Of a stretch of 64,000 bases of DNA, positions 10,918 through 21,329 are shown piece by piece. The notes under the pieces are model-generated. The model was not told the origin of the DNA, searched no databases, and worked only from the letters and a program-made list of their open reading frames with translations. The position numbers were made by a program, and so were the translations under genes. Location of the stretch: positions 14,899,054-14,963,053 of the forward strand of contig JAJEKV010000035.1 of the NCBI GenBank assembly GCA_021234155.1. Direction: 5' to 3'. The first letter of the stretch is position 1. Each line of letters begins with the position of its first letter. The stretch comes from Isoetes taiwanensis. Lineage: Eukaryota > Streptophyta > Lycopodiopsida > Isoetales > Isoetaceae.

Positions 10918-11400
10918 TATAAGAACATTAAAGATTAATGGTTGTGAGTAAAAGCATCGAACCTTCCCATCCTTTCTTCTCCCGCCTCTTGGGCAATGTC
11001 GCTTAGTTTATATCCCTGGTGCATCGTTGAAGAAGAGGCAAGGGCAATGATTTGGGAATGGTAGTGCTTTCACTTTCTGGCTTCACTCTTCTTCTATGTT
11101 TTCTCCTCTCACGTGGTATTCGACTCGCTGAGTCGAAAGTCCTGAATCTTCTCCTTTCCTGTGCTCCTCTGACTTTCTCGACTCGCGAGTCGAGAAACCC
11201 CAGGGTAATAGAGAGAATATTAGAGATTAATGGTTGAAGAGTGAAAGCATCGAGCCTTCCCAATCTTTCTTCCACCGCCTCTTCGGGCAATATCACTTAG
11301 TTTAGATTTGGGAATGCGTGATGCTTTCGCTCTGGCCTTGACTCTCCTTCTATGTTTTCTCCTCTCCTGTGGGTATTCTCGACTCATGAAATTGCGAAAA
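10918..11400. repeat. tandem duplication of about 200 bp carrying palindromes
   Basis: The block from about 10925 (ATTAAAGATTAATGGTTG) to 11137 recurs from about 11218 to 11395 with substitutions and indels. Shared words include GCATCGAACCTTCCCA/GCATCGAGCCTTCCCA and TTCTATGTTTTCTCCTCTC. Each copy ends in a CTCGACT-type palindrome, decayed in the second copy, and a perfect palindrome (11174-11197) sits between them. Confidence 0.8.
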
Positions 11401-11485
11401 GTTCCCATCCTCCTATTCCTTGTTTCCCTCGGATTTTAGGATATACTTTCATGCTCTGACATTGTGACATTTACTGAATGCAGCC

Positions 11486-14061
11486 CGTATCCTGACCAGA
11501 TCATACACGCTCGGCAACATTGGAAAGCATTGGATTGTCCTCAGCGTCCTAGAGGAAACATGGCTCCCTCGAATAAGTGGAAGACCTTCGAGAAACTCTG
11601 CAGATATGTTCTTCTGGAAGGCCAGGGAGAGGATGAAGAGGAGAAGAAGAAGAGAACACCAAGAAAGGGTAGGGAATCTCTATCAGACCAATATGACCTC
11701 ATTCTTAGCACTGAGGCGGTCTGGAAGAAATGGACTGAGATATGGGCTCAATGGACAAGAGGCAAGCTTAAGGACATCAATGGAGAATTGCCAACTAGGC
11801 CAGACCCAAAGTTGTTCAACAAGCAATTTATGAAAAGGATACATGGCCTGACCGACAAGGAAACGCTTGATCTACAGGGCAGAATCCTGGATGGAACAAT
11901 CTGCTAAGGAAAAGTAGAAGTTCAAAAATGCAGGGCGCAAAAAGGATTATGCCACAATCCTAAAGAGAGAGGCGCGGCGTTGGAAGAAGCATCCCAGAGT
12001 TCCGCAATGTTGCCTCCAATGCAGACCATGATTTTGATTATTATAAGGAGAAGGCTGCGTTGATGAGGAAGACATGAAGGAGTTGAACTGTCTATGTCAA
12101 CCCTACATCAACACCAAGCTAAAGCGTAGCGTCAAAACCCTCCCCTTCCCTGAGCGTGCTATGGCAATTACGAAGAGGAAGCTTGGATTGAGGTGGTCCC
12201 ATTTAAGGCCCGATGATAGCTCCCCTCCATTCCTCGGTAACCTTGGAACACAAGGGGTTTGGTGGTCCGAACTGGCACTTGGGCTCCACTACTATTTTGC
12301 CATGAATATGATCGAAGACCCACCCTATTTTATGAAAAGGCTGACATTGAGCGATGGTACAAGGCGGTAATACATGACCGAAGCTTTGGATACTTTCGGT
12401 TTCTTTATCTTTGCATGCTTGGGCAATCGGACAATTCTAGCTGTGTCACAATGGGCAAAATGATATTAACTTTATCAACAAGATCTTGTATTCCATATAT
12501 GAACTGGAACATGAGTGTAGACTTGGCACGCCAAGGCACCAAGTTTTGCCAATGTAGTTTTGGTTTTGGTTTCAAGATCGGCGCAGACTCGACAAGTGGT
12601 GGTCGGCGAACACCACTATCTCGACAAGTTCATGATTTCTCAAGAGCGGATGGAACCCTGAAGGGCGGCGATTTATGGAGGATGTGCTATTGATGCACAA
12701 AGTCGACCTTGATGGTGCGGCGGGTCCGATACATAGAATTCCTATCCGACCAAGAGTTATCAAGTACTTCATAACCCGGCAATTGGTCGGGGAAGATCAT
12801 ATTGTATGCGAGTGGGTACATGAATGGTCTGTTCTCTCAGGGGCTATCTTTGTATGGAATGAAACCAATATCCGTGGTTGGAAATAAGCATATGGTTGAA
12901 ATCATTCGGTCATACGGACACCGCTTCATGAGCATTTCAAAGGGAGGAAGACAAATGGAAGCGATGGGATGATGATGACGAGACAAACCCGGCTGCCCGA
13001 GGGAGAAAGATGAGCGAGAATGTCCACGGTTTAGACGAGGATCTTTGCCGAACATATTACGGAGAGTCCGAGATTGAGGTGCATTCACTTTGCTCTCGGA
13101 GTGTTTCGACTCGTGAGTCGAAAACCCTCCGAGTCTTTAACTTTTCTTTTCTCCGACTTCGCGAAGTCGAGAAAACGTTTTCTATCTGACATCTTTCATC
13201 ATTCCAGGGACATTGATTGCAACAAATCGGGATCATTGTCAATATCACAAGGATCTGCTGGCAGCTCACATCACGAGGAGGGTACTGGATCCAAGCAGTC
13301 AAGAGCAAGGCAGTGCGGGTAGCAAGAAAGGACTGAAAAATAATGATCCCACATATGGATCCCAATCAAGAGGAAATCTGGTCAGAGCCAAACTCCAATT
13401 GGAATCCAGCGGGTCCCACCAAGCTTGTAATATTTAACGTCAATGGAGTATTAGCTGCAGTATACGACGATAAAGACGTCCCTGAGCTTAACACCTCGCA
13501 GAGATCGATTTAAAAACGGTTTAAATTGTGTATCCTCGGCCTAGAGCAAAGGAAATTGTTGGATCGCGCCCCGAACGGGATTCGGCGGCCATATGGTCTT
13601 GTATAGCAAAGAAAATATTGTCAACGTCCTTAGTGTTATCGGCCTTCCGGTTTTGAAGTTCAAGTTTGTTTGGGGAAGCGAAAGGCTCTGTCGAGGCATG
13701 TGTCAGACCACCGATCCGGCCATCACAAAGGGAAGCCTATTATGGTGAAAAGGCTGGGCGGGGTTTATGAACAATTCCGGACTTTAACAAACACAACATC
13801 GGCGATCATAGACGACACACCTACAAGTGCTATCATAACTCGCAAAATACAATCATTGCCAAGACTTATCATCCAGAAGAGTATGAAACAGATAGGTGGT
13901 TGTCTATGAATCTCGTTCCTGTGTTGGCGGAATCCCTGTTTGCCATTCTTGTGGCCGATGTGATTAGGAACTATCCAAACCTCAAAGCGAGTCGATCCAG
14001 ACCCACGGTAGCGACCATGAAAGCTATGGACGACAAATATTATGGTGATCAAGAAGAGTGA
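11486..14061 (+). pseudogene. broken multi-exon gene ending in an FCP1/HAD phosphatase-like domain
   Basis: A first coding block starts after a TGAATGCAG acceptor at 11485 and reads to 11907; it is Lys-rich and unrecognised. A second block (about 12060-12890) contains LGTQGVWWSELALGLHYY and VCEWVHEWSVLSG. A likely intron (donor GAG/GTGCATT about 13078, acceptor TTCCAG about 13207) carries two palindromes. The last block (about 13400-14061) resembles plant FCP1-homology (HAD) proteins: KLVIFNVNGVL at 13421, AIWSCIAKK near 13588, FKFVWGSE near 13655, KPIMVKRLGGVYEQF, and AIIDDTPTSAI with the DD pair at 13811-13816, then TYHPEEYETDRW. At least three frame changes break the domain. The usual nucleophile Asp of motif I is Asn (codon 13436-13438). 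The palindromes and neighbouring frames suggest a mobile or recently shuffled locus. Confidence 0.6.
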
Positions 14062-14146
14062 CCTCTCTTTCAGATAGTCGAGTTGTGTAAATTTTGTAAA
14101 GAAACGTGAAGAAATGTACTATATTTTTGTAATGAATATACTTGTA

Positions 14147-14470
14147 CATTGAGTTTTCGCTGGCTTTCTCGACTCGCGAGTCGAGAAAGGCATGCTTGTC
14201 CTATTGATGAAACCATGTGTATGTTTGTTTATGTATTTGGATGCGACCATATTCTATAATAGTTGTACATTGGGTTTTCAGGGCCTTTCTCTCGACTTCG
14301 AGTCGAGAAAGGCATTGCTTACCTTAATTGATCAGACCATTTGTATGCTTCGCGTGTGTGAATGGATCTGACCATATTCTAATGAAAATGATTGTACTTT
14401 GACTTTTCCGGGCCTTTCTCGACTTTGCCACGTGATTGGATGCAGTTATATGGAATGAATGTATTTTGAA
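14147..14470. repeat. three tandem units of about 120-130 bp, each with the palindrome
   Basis: Units start at about 14147 (GTACATTGAGTTTTCGCTGG), 14265 (GTACATTGGGTTTTCAGGG) and 14394 (GTACTTTGACTTTTCCGGG). The first has a perfect 26-bp palindrome, the second a slightly altered one, and the third only the left half. All share the order palindrome, then a GACCATATTCTA-like segment, which is lost or shortened in the third. Confidence 0.82.
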
Positions 14471-14539
14471 TTCACCATTCCTTTTTCGTTTTGACTAATG
14501 GCACCGTAATTATTAATCATAATTTCTCCTTGCTCCGAG

Positions 14540-14983
14540 GTGGTTCACGGCATCCCGAATCAGCCAGCATTTAGATCCCGCTTCGAGGGCAACACGCAGA
14601 CCACTCCAGGCGGCCGCAGATCCCGCTCAAAGGCACAAAGATACCGGGTTAAGCCGAGATCATCCACGCTACACTCTTACCCGCTTTGGGATAAGGTTGC
14701 TTGTGAATCACGACGCTTATGCACCTTTCGGGATAAAGAAGAGGGGAAGAAATTTGAGAGCAGTCAGAAAAGCTCAAAGCATCTTGCAAGTATTGCATAA
14801 CATCCACGGAGGTTGGGGAAGGAACATATTCGATGAAAAGCTGATGGAGGAGAGTGGAGAAGTTGGGTGGACAGGTCGGCCGGTGGCTCCAGAGGCACCT
14901 TCTCATGAGGCATTCCACACTCTTGAGTTGCCCCAAGGCTTACGAGGCGGCATGAAGAAGCCCCGCAAGTTAATCCCCTAAGG
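14540..14983 (+). CDS. unknown 3'-terminal coding fragment
   Basis: Two overlapping plus-strand frames (14540-14800 and 14697-14981) appear to be one coding region broken by a frameshift near 14700-14800. The second reads VRKAQSILQVLHNIHGGWG and stops in AT-rich sequence, with an AATAAA at about 15081. No domain is recognised. It follows the FCP1-like segment on the same strand and may be part of the same element. Confidence 0.3.
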
Positions 14984-15344
14984 TGGACCACTTACCACGA
15001 TGATGTAATCAGTAGTGGCGACCAAAGACCGCCATGGTCTTTGCGTCCGATGTAAAATACATTGTACCTATTCAATTTATTAATAAAAATTCTTTTTCAA
15101 CTAGAACTTTGGTTTCAATCTTTAATGAATTTCCTTTGTTTGAGATGTATTGTTCTTGTTCTCGACTCGCTATCCGAGAAAACTGGGAGAAAGCTCGGAC
15201 CCGCACTAGGAGATAAATATTTGAATTAAGGACAGTTTTCGAGTCAGAGCTCTCCTTTTTGTGTAAAATAACAGGGTTTCAAAAAAAAGTGGGAATGGAA
15301 TGAGACCCACTTTAATTAAATACGTTTATATTATAAACAAATTA

Positions 15345-15690
15345 TAGCCAGGTACAGAACCAGTTCTCATCGTCTGGGAATTGAAGTAGGTAGGTGGTTC
15401 AAAGTTCCTATGGGAGACAGGAAGTGTGAGATATGTGGTTCGGGAGATGTAGAGGATGAGGCACATACATTTCTACATTGCTCAGCTTATGAGCATATTA
15501 GAGATGAGTTCAGCATACAGGTGGAAGACTTTCCAGCATTGTTGAATTTGGAATCATATTTGTTAGGAGAGTATATAAGCAAGGTGGATACACACCGATC
15601 ATTTTTGATAAAGTTGTAAATATTAGTGCTCCATGGCCTCTCAAGATCCTAAGTGAGCATTAGATAAATAAATAAAAAAAAAATAAATCT
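15345..15690 (+). mobile_element. 5'-truncated LINE 3' end (zf-RVT domain)
   Basis: The frame begins inside coding sequence (RTSSHRLGIEVGRWFKV) and runs to a stop at about 15617. It holds a C-x2-C-x9-H-x4-C pattern (CEIC...H....C, about 15424-15480). RxSSHxLxIExGR followed by this zinc-binding pattern is typical of the C-terminus of non-LTR retrotransposon reverse transcriptases. A short 3' UTR and an A-rich, TAAA-containing tail (about 15660-15690) follow. The rest of the RT and the endonuclease are missing, as expected for a 5'-truncated insertion. Target duplications could not be fixed because both flanks are AT-rich. Confidence 0.75.
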
Positions 15691-15729
15691 TGTCTCAATG
15701 GAACATTACTACAATATGGTACAAACAAT

Positions 15730-16400
15730 ACAACTAAAATGTGCCATGATAAAGAAGTTGCAAATCTTCATTTGCAGTCCAAAAAGCCTTACCCGTTAGG
15801 GAAGGCCAAAATGGCTATGGCTATCGCCATGGCCATGGCCATGATTATGGCAGCAGTGCAGAAGCTAGGGATGCCTTCGACCCTAGAAACTCTTCACATT
15901 TTGAGGCTGATACAAAACTACGCTATCACCATGGATAGCTGAACACAAGATGGAAGATGCTGCAAATGCTATAGATGAAGTAATTAATTCAGGATTCTGG
16001 TAAAAGGAAACACCAACATCTCTGGAGAGGGCTCAGTATTTGAGGTATAACTGGATAGCTTCAGGTGAAGGAGGAGATTATGGGAGTTCATTCTGCAACA
16101 TAAGTGGACAAAGATTATGTTCCTTCTCAGGCTGGTGCCATAGCATATCCTGCAATTATTATTTCCAGAACTTATCCTATCGAAAAACTACTTACCTTGA
16201 ATGTGCTTACTGTGTTGTTGTCATGCATGGTGTTCCTTTTGGAAAAAGCCTTGTGAATTCATGCCACCAATCTCAGTCTTTCAAAGAAGAAAAACAGATC
16301 ATAGACTTGCCTAAGTCAGTGCAATCACATTGAGAAGAAGGCAAAATTGAGGCAGAAACATTTGATTCCGCATCGAAGAAAGCAGAGGCAATTTAGAATG
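15730..16400 (+). other. coding-like fragments, host gene remnant not recognised
   Basis: Several short plus-strand stretches look coding but are interrupted: a Gly/Tyr/His-rich segment near 15815 (GYGYRHGHGHDYGSSAEA), a segment near 16110 (SQAGAIAYPAIIISRTYP in one frame) and a Lys/Glu-rich segment near 16340. Stops and frame changes separate them. The left LTR of the next element begins immediately after. I cannot name the gene. Confidence 0.3.
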
Positions 16401-16407
16401 CGTATGG

Positions 16408-18709
16408 TGTTGAAGGTGTTCCTGGCAAAACCTTCAACCTCAGTGGTTTAGGACCTCTAGATCACTTAGGGGGATCAAATCCTCAAAGCAAATGATGGAT
16501 TAGAATGGAGCAAATTGCAAAAGTTCAACTGTCCCTGAAATTTTGACAGTTTTGAAAATGCCAAGTTTGCATATCCACATCTTGGGATCCGTGCACTAAA
16601 ACGTATTCAAACTTGGAATAGTGAGAGAGCAGTAGTAGATCATACTTGGTATTTAATTTCAGGATTTTTGGAAGCTTCCTTTGCTTACTATGGATTTTTT
16701 TTTTGAACAAGCGGACTTGAAACGTACAATTTTCAATGAGTGTATCGATTTTTGTAACTTTTGGAACAACCAACTTTGGGGATCAGAACTTAAGAGGAAA
16801 AAGTCCTAAAATCATGAAACTTGGACTGGGGTAAGGTGAGTAGGAAGGCATGCACATGACAAAGTTTCGATTTTTGGATGAGAGTTGGAAATCTATGGAT
16901 TTTTGAAAAAGGCAAACTTGGAAGAGGAAATTTCAATGACTGTCTCGAGAAATTTTTCTGAGTTCTAGAACAGACCAAATTTGCAAAGCCATAACTATGG
17001 ATTTATGGGTGCTAAAATCATGAAATTTATTTTGAATGAAAGATGAATAGCAAGAGAGTCATGGAATTAAGCTCAGATTTTTTGAAGATATAGTTTGCAT
17101 ATGGGGCATGGCTAAACTTGCAGACTTGGGACAGTTGAATTTCAGTGCACATATCAGGGATTTTGCTCAAAAATCAAAAACTTCGCATGAAAGAACTTGA
17201 ATAGCATCTATTTGAACTTCATAACAATGCCAAGAGTAGTATTATATCAAAATCTCAAAGGAAATATGAAAATACATCAAGAAATTGGATTTTTTTGCTC
17301 AAGGCATGTCAAAGAACTGAAATATGGAAGCTATTCTTCAAGTAAGAGTCCTCAGTCCTTCATTCAGAGCCAAATTGACATGTTCTCATGCTCCAAGCTT
17401 TCCCCCTTCTCTGATAGCCAAAGCCCCTTTTTCTAATCCCCGATTCTTGGTAAAATCTGTGGCTTTTGTTTGTTTTTAGTGCATGGTTCTGTTTCTTGGC
17501 TTGATCCGGGCATTTTGGGACCGTGAACTATGATTAGGCGGTGAATCAGCGAAAAAAATGGTTCTTGGCATGATCAAGTTTTTAGGGTTCTTCAAAATTC
17601 ATAGGAAATATCCCACGAGCATTTTACAAAAAAGAAAGCTCGGGTATATAAGGCATAAAATTCTGAATTTTATAATTTATTCATATGTTATTTCCATGTG
17701 GTTGCCACCTCACATACTCGAGGTGCCATGTGGCAAAAGGTGATTGGGGAAATGAGTGACTAGGCCAAAGGGAGTAAATAGGAATTTTTTTTTTGTTTTT
17801 CCAAATTTGGCACGATTTCCAAGAAATGGAATATGAGGGTCATAACAAGGTCTTTTTCAAAAAAAAAATTCCACATGGAATCTTTTTTGATGCTCTACGT
17901 GATGGGAGAATCTTTTAGCAAAAAAAAGCATCTTAATTTTGGTGAGGTTGCAAGGTTATGGAGTGATGTGGCAAATGGGTGATGGCATGGCACAATGAGG
18001 TGATGATGTGGCAAGCAAGGTGGTAAAATAACTTTTTTCTAGTCAAAACTTTTTGTGATGTGGTGATGAGGTGGATGACATATGTATGGTGATGTGGATG
18101 TACTTGAGTGATGATGTGGATGACATTTGGCATTTTGAAGATGATGTGGATGATTTGGCATAATATTTGGCACTTGTGCACAAATGGTCTTAGACCTTAG
18201 GAATAGCCAAATTTGGTGGAGTTTTTTGCATTTTCTCAAGAAAGTGGATGAATAATAGGTATATGATGTGCTTTGACTAGAAAAAAGAAACTTTGCCAAC
18301 CTTTGGCTAGGGGAAATGGTAATAGATTATGGAGATAGGACGTCATGAATGGATCAAGATGGTAGGAACATGAAAGAAGCCTTGGAAAATGGAATTCATG
18401 CCAAAATGACTTGGATCTAGCCACATACCAATGAACCTTGAGGGGTCTTCCAAACTCTAACAAGGGGTCTTCAATTTAGGCTCAAATCTTCTTGCTTGAA
18501 TCTCAACTTTCTTGCCATACTTGTATGATGCTCAATCAATGTTGTCCCTTGGTTCTTCATCACAAATGTCTTCTAAGAGTCTTCAAAGGTAGATGTCTTC
18601 AATTCTGTTGCTTGATTAGCTTATGCACACATGTGTCAAACCAAATGTTAGCCAAAGGTGTAGTTCATGCAAATGAGTTCTTCTATCTTTGCCAAAATGT
18701 GGCAAAGAT
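16408..18709 (-). repeat. 3' LTR of the gag-only element
   Basis: About 2.3 kb, closely similar to 21330-23112 along most of its length. It has about 460 bp (17842-18302) absent from the other LTR; this extra part is rich in GTGATG and GATGTGG units. Its far end carries a perfect 9-bp-stem hairpin at 18685-18709. Confidence 0.8.
17842..18302. repeat. LTR-specific segment with degenerate GATGTGGATGA repeats
   Basis: This segment is present only in the left LTR. The right LTR reads directly from GGTCATAAC into CTTTGGCTAGGGG (about 22704). It consists of short repeats such as GTGATGATGTGG and GTGGATGACAT. Slippage-mediated loss from the right LTR, or insertion in the left, would explain the difference. 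Confidence 0.75.
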
Positions 18710-19086
18710 CATGCCAAACAAAGAAGGATAGGCTGGTCCCCACCTCTTGAACTAGATGTGGATTCACAAGAGCCCTTGATGGTTGCCAATGTGGAAAAAT
18801 GGTTGGCAACATGGGTTTTCATGAGAAAAGAGAAGCAAGGTAGTATGGTAGGTAGGCCAAATGATGTGCAAAATGATCATGGAACTATGAATGTGGTGGA
18901 CCCGTGATGACAAATGAATGTATGGTTAGCAAAATAGAGGTGCCATATGGAGGCATGATGGTAACTTGAGATGAATGGTTGGAAATTATGTGTACATGGT
19001 GTGGACATGATGGGACTCATGAATGATATGTTAAGAAGAAGGATACACTTGTGAGCACATAATATGGACATGATGGGAGATACGTA

Positions 19087-19253
19087 CATGGCAAATAAGA
19101 TGTCTGAGATGGAAAAGAATGTGGAAACATGGCAAATGAGACGTCTGAGATGGAAAAGGATGTGGAAACATGGCAAATGAGATGTGCGCAGACGGAAAAA
19201 GGATGTGGAAAAATGACAAATGAGATGTGCACATGGTGTGGACATGATGGGAT
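19087..19253. repeat. 41-bp tandem repeat, about four copies
   Basis: Units beginning CATGGCAAATGAGA start at 19087, 19128 and 19169, with a diverged fourth at about 19211. The unit ends GGAAAAGGATGTGGAAA. It lies in the 3' part of the internal region of the gag-only element. Confidence 0.85.
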
Positions 19254-19703
19254 GGTGGCAATATGATAGAATCAGCTATGTATGATCTGTTCACATGTGC
19301 AAACATGTTTTGATGAAGAGCACATGTATTACTGTAGCACCAGAGTAAAGTCTTGCTTTGGACTACATCATGGAATGGTACATGCTTCAGCCAACTCCAA
19401 CTCTGTCAAGTATGCATTCTCCAAATAGTAGGATGCAGATAACTTGTGTTTGCATCAAGATAAGTGGCAAAACAATATGCCACAATGCTATGGCCTGCTC
19501 AAAGATGATTGTACTAGCATACAAAAGTGGCAAATCTGATGTAACATAGTAATACCTGCTATGTTGGCATGATCCAATCAACTTGCTTTTCTCAAATGCT
19601 GAAAAGGACCTTGGATATTCATGTTTTGCTGCTGCACATTTGGATAAGATATTGCTCAAGTCTGATTTCTCAAGTTCAACTACATTGTCATGCTCAAAAC
19701 TAG

Positions 19704-21204
19704 TCAAAAAATTAACTTCTTCATGCTCAACCACACATGGGACTGATTCCTTATCATTTTCGACTCTTTTGGACTGCCACAAAGCTGAAATTTAGGACTG
19801 ATCAGATCTGCACAAGCTTCATATGCTATCATATCATCTAAAACTTGCATTTTTAACGCAAAACTTTGCTTCAAATCATCCAAGAAAGCATAATTCTCCA
19901 ATTGAGGCATGTGCAAATCATCCTCACATGAGTTTTCAGCTGATACACATGTTTCAAAACTAAAAACTTCATAATGTGGGCTGCTATTATGACTGTCATG
20001 GCATTCAAGTCCCTGGAACTTATTTTTGGAGCATTGAAATAGTGAGAGATCAATGTTTCCCACTTCTAATTCACACAAACATGGTTCATAATCATCCTCA
20101 AATACTTGAATGGTATAAAAATTTTCATACTCAGGGCTGCTCATGCATTCAATACTCTTTTCTTCATGGCAATGCTCAAACTCAACAACATCATACAAGA
20201 GAACATGCTCAAACTCCTCAACCATATGAGATGTGATAAGACTTACCTCATTAGCAATAAAAATCTCTGATCCGTGTGCATTCTTTAGGGTGTCATGGCT
20301 GGCCTTATGTGAATCACCTTCAAAATATGCAAATCTTGGATTTATATGACTGCTAACGTGCTCTAACTCCTGCAAATCAGATTTGGCAATGGTGTCCAAG
20401 AAAGAAAACACCTTGGGAACATCATGAGGTACCTCTTTGTCACATGAATATGCTGAATTACTTACTGCCATGACTGATTCTTGCTGTAATTTTCCATGGC
20501 CGCAAAAAAAGAGAAACATACTATCATCCAAGCATACCTCATCTTCTTCCATTTTCTCCTCCAAGGTTTCCCTTTGATCTGAGTTCCTTTCGCATACGAG
20601 AGGTTTAGTATCAAGAGGCTACTCATAAACATCATGCTTTTGAAGATATGTCAAAAGACCATCTATTTCCAAAGCTTTTTCAAAGGCTTGTTGTATAGAA
20701 TAGAACATACATTTATGAAAGCATTTCAGCATTTTCTTGTAAACATTGGAATGTGATCTAAAACCTTGCACAAAGTAAACAAGCAAATGAAGAGTAGGCC
20801 ATTCCACTTTGTACCATGTAGGCATGAAATCTTTTCACGAAACTTGGCACCCCTTTATTCTTCCTCAAAACAATTGTTGGCAGCTCTTGAATGACCTCTT
20901 GTGTGGTTGGCACCCCCAATCTCTTGATGAAGTTCATTTTGAGTTCATCCCAATCATGTACCTTGCAAGTCTTTTGGTACTCAAACCAATGGCTTGCTTC
21001 CTCTTTCATGCACCTGCCAAATACATCAATCTTTTCTCCTCTTCTCTTACCATAATCATCAAAATAGTCTTCAAATCTACAAAGATAAAGCTTAGGTTCT
21101 TCAAGACCATGATAAAGAGGTGCTGGAATTGGAAAGATCACATCAACTTGTATGGGAATTGGAACTGCTGCAACCTTTTCTCCTTGAGAAGCTTGCTCCA
21201 TCAC
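19704..21204 (-). CDS. gag-like polyprotein remnant
   Basis: The minus-strand frame 20758-21204 starts MMEQASQGEKV and contains EPKLYLCRFEDYFDDYG, then EASHWFEYQ and WDELKMNFIKRLG. This resembles the retrotransposon gag domain (FEDYF...A..W......W.E....F). A frameshift moves coding to 20619-20825, and a further frame of 286 codons (19704-20564) is acidic and Ser/His-rich with no known domain. No zinc knuckle was found. The expected role is a capsid-like shell for the element's RNA. The frame breaks suggest it is inactive. Confidence 0.6.
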
Positions 21205-21308
21205 ATTGTCAAAACTTTAGGCACTCAAAGACCATCAAGAATACTCTGAACATCAGAAACATGCATGCTTAATTGCTCAAGAGCTACGAGAATGTCTATC
21301 AGGAAAGG

Positions 21309-21326
21309 ATCTCGGTAGGACCTCCA
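21309..21326 (-). promoter_or_regulatory. candidate primer-binding site
   Basis: On the minus strand, three bases after the LTR end (…CAACA), the sequence reads TGGAGGTCCTACCGAGAT. It starts with TGG, as a sequence complementary to a tRNA CCA end must. The tRNA is not identified. Confidence 0.5.
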
Positions 21327-21329
21327 AAA

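Larger units (their letters stand above)
7590..15185. repeat. dispersed palindrome family, half-site CTTTCTCGACTCG
   Basis: The same self-complementary sequence recurs about 20 times in 7.6 kb. Perfect 24-26-bp copies lie at 10768-10793, 11174-11197 and 14164-14189. Near-perfect copies lie at 7597-7618, 7658-7679, 7742-7763, 7985-8008, 10650-10674, 10888-10907, 11117-11139, 13104-13124, 13147-13175, 14283-14313 and 15159-15180. Half or decayed copies lie near 7681, 7822, 10711, 10829, 11374 and 14411. Central bases vary (CGCG, CGTGA, CGAAG) while both half-sites stay complementary. I found none elsewhere in the window. Two copies lie in a likely intron (13078-13207); others lie in tandem repeats. 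This resembles a spreading mini-palindrome or foldback sequence; protein-binding sites are the alternative. Confidence 0.9.

Noticed and set aside
7590-15185. CRISPR-like array of repeated palindromes
   Set aside because: Spacing is highly irregular, spacers are not of uniform length, repeats vary, and the context is a eukaryotic nuclear genome with introns.
17933-18299. His-rich proteins on the minus strand
   Set aside because: These frames come from GATGTGG repeats inside an LTR and have no independent support.
18877-19306. Cys/His-rich repeated protein on the minus strand
   Set aside because: Three overlapping frames read through the 41-bp tandem repeat; the periodicity explains the peptide repeats.
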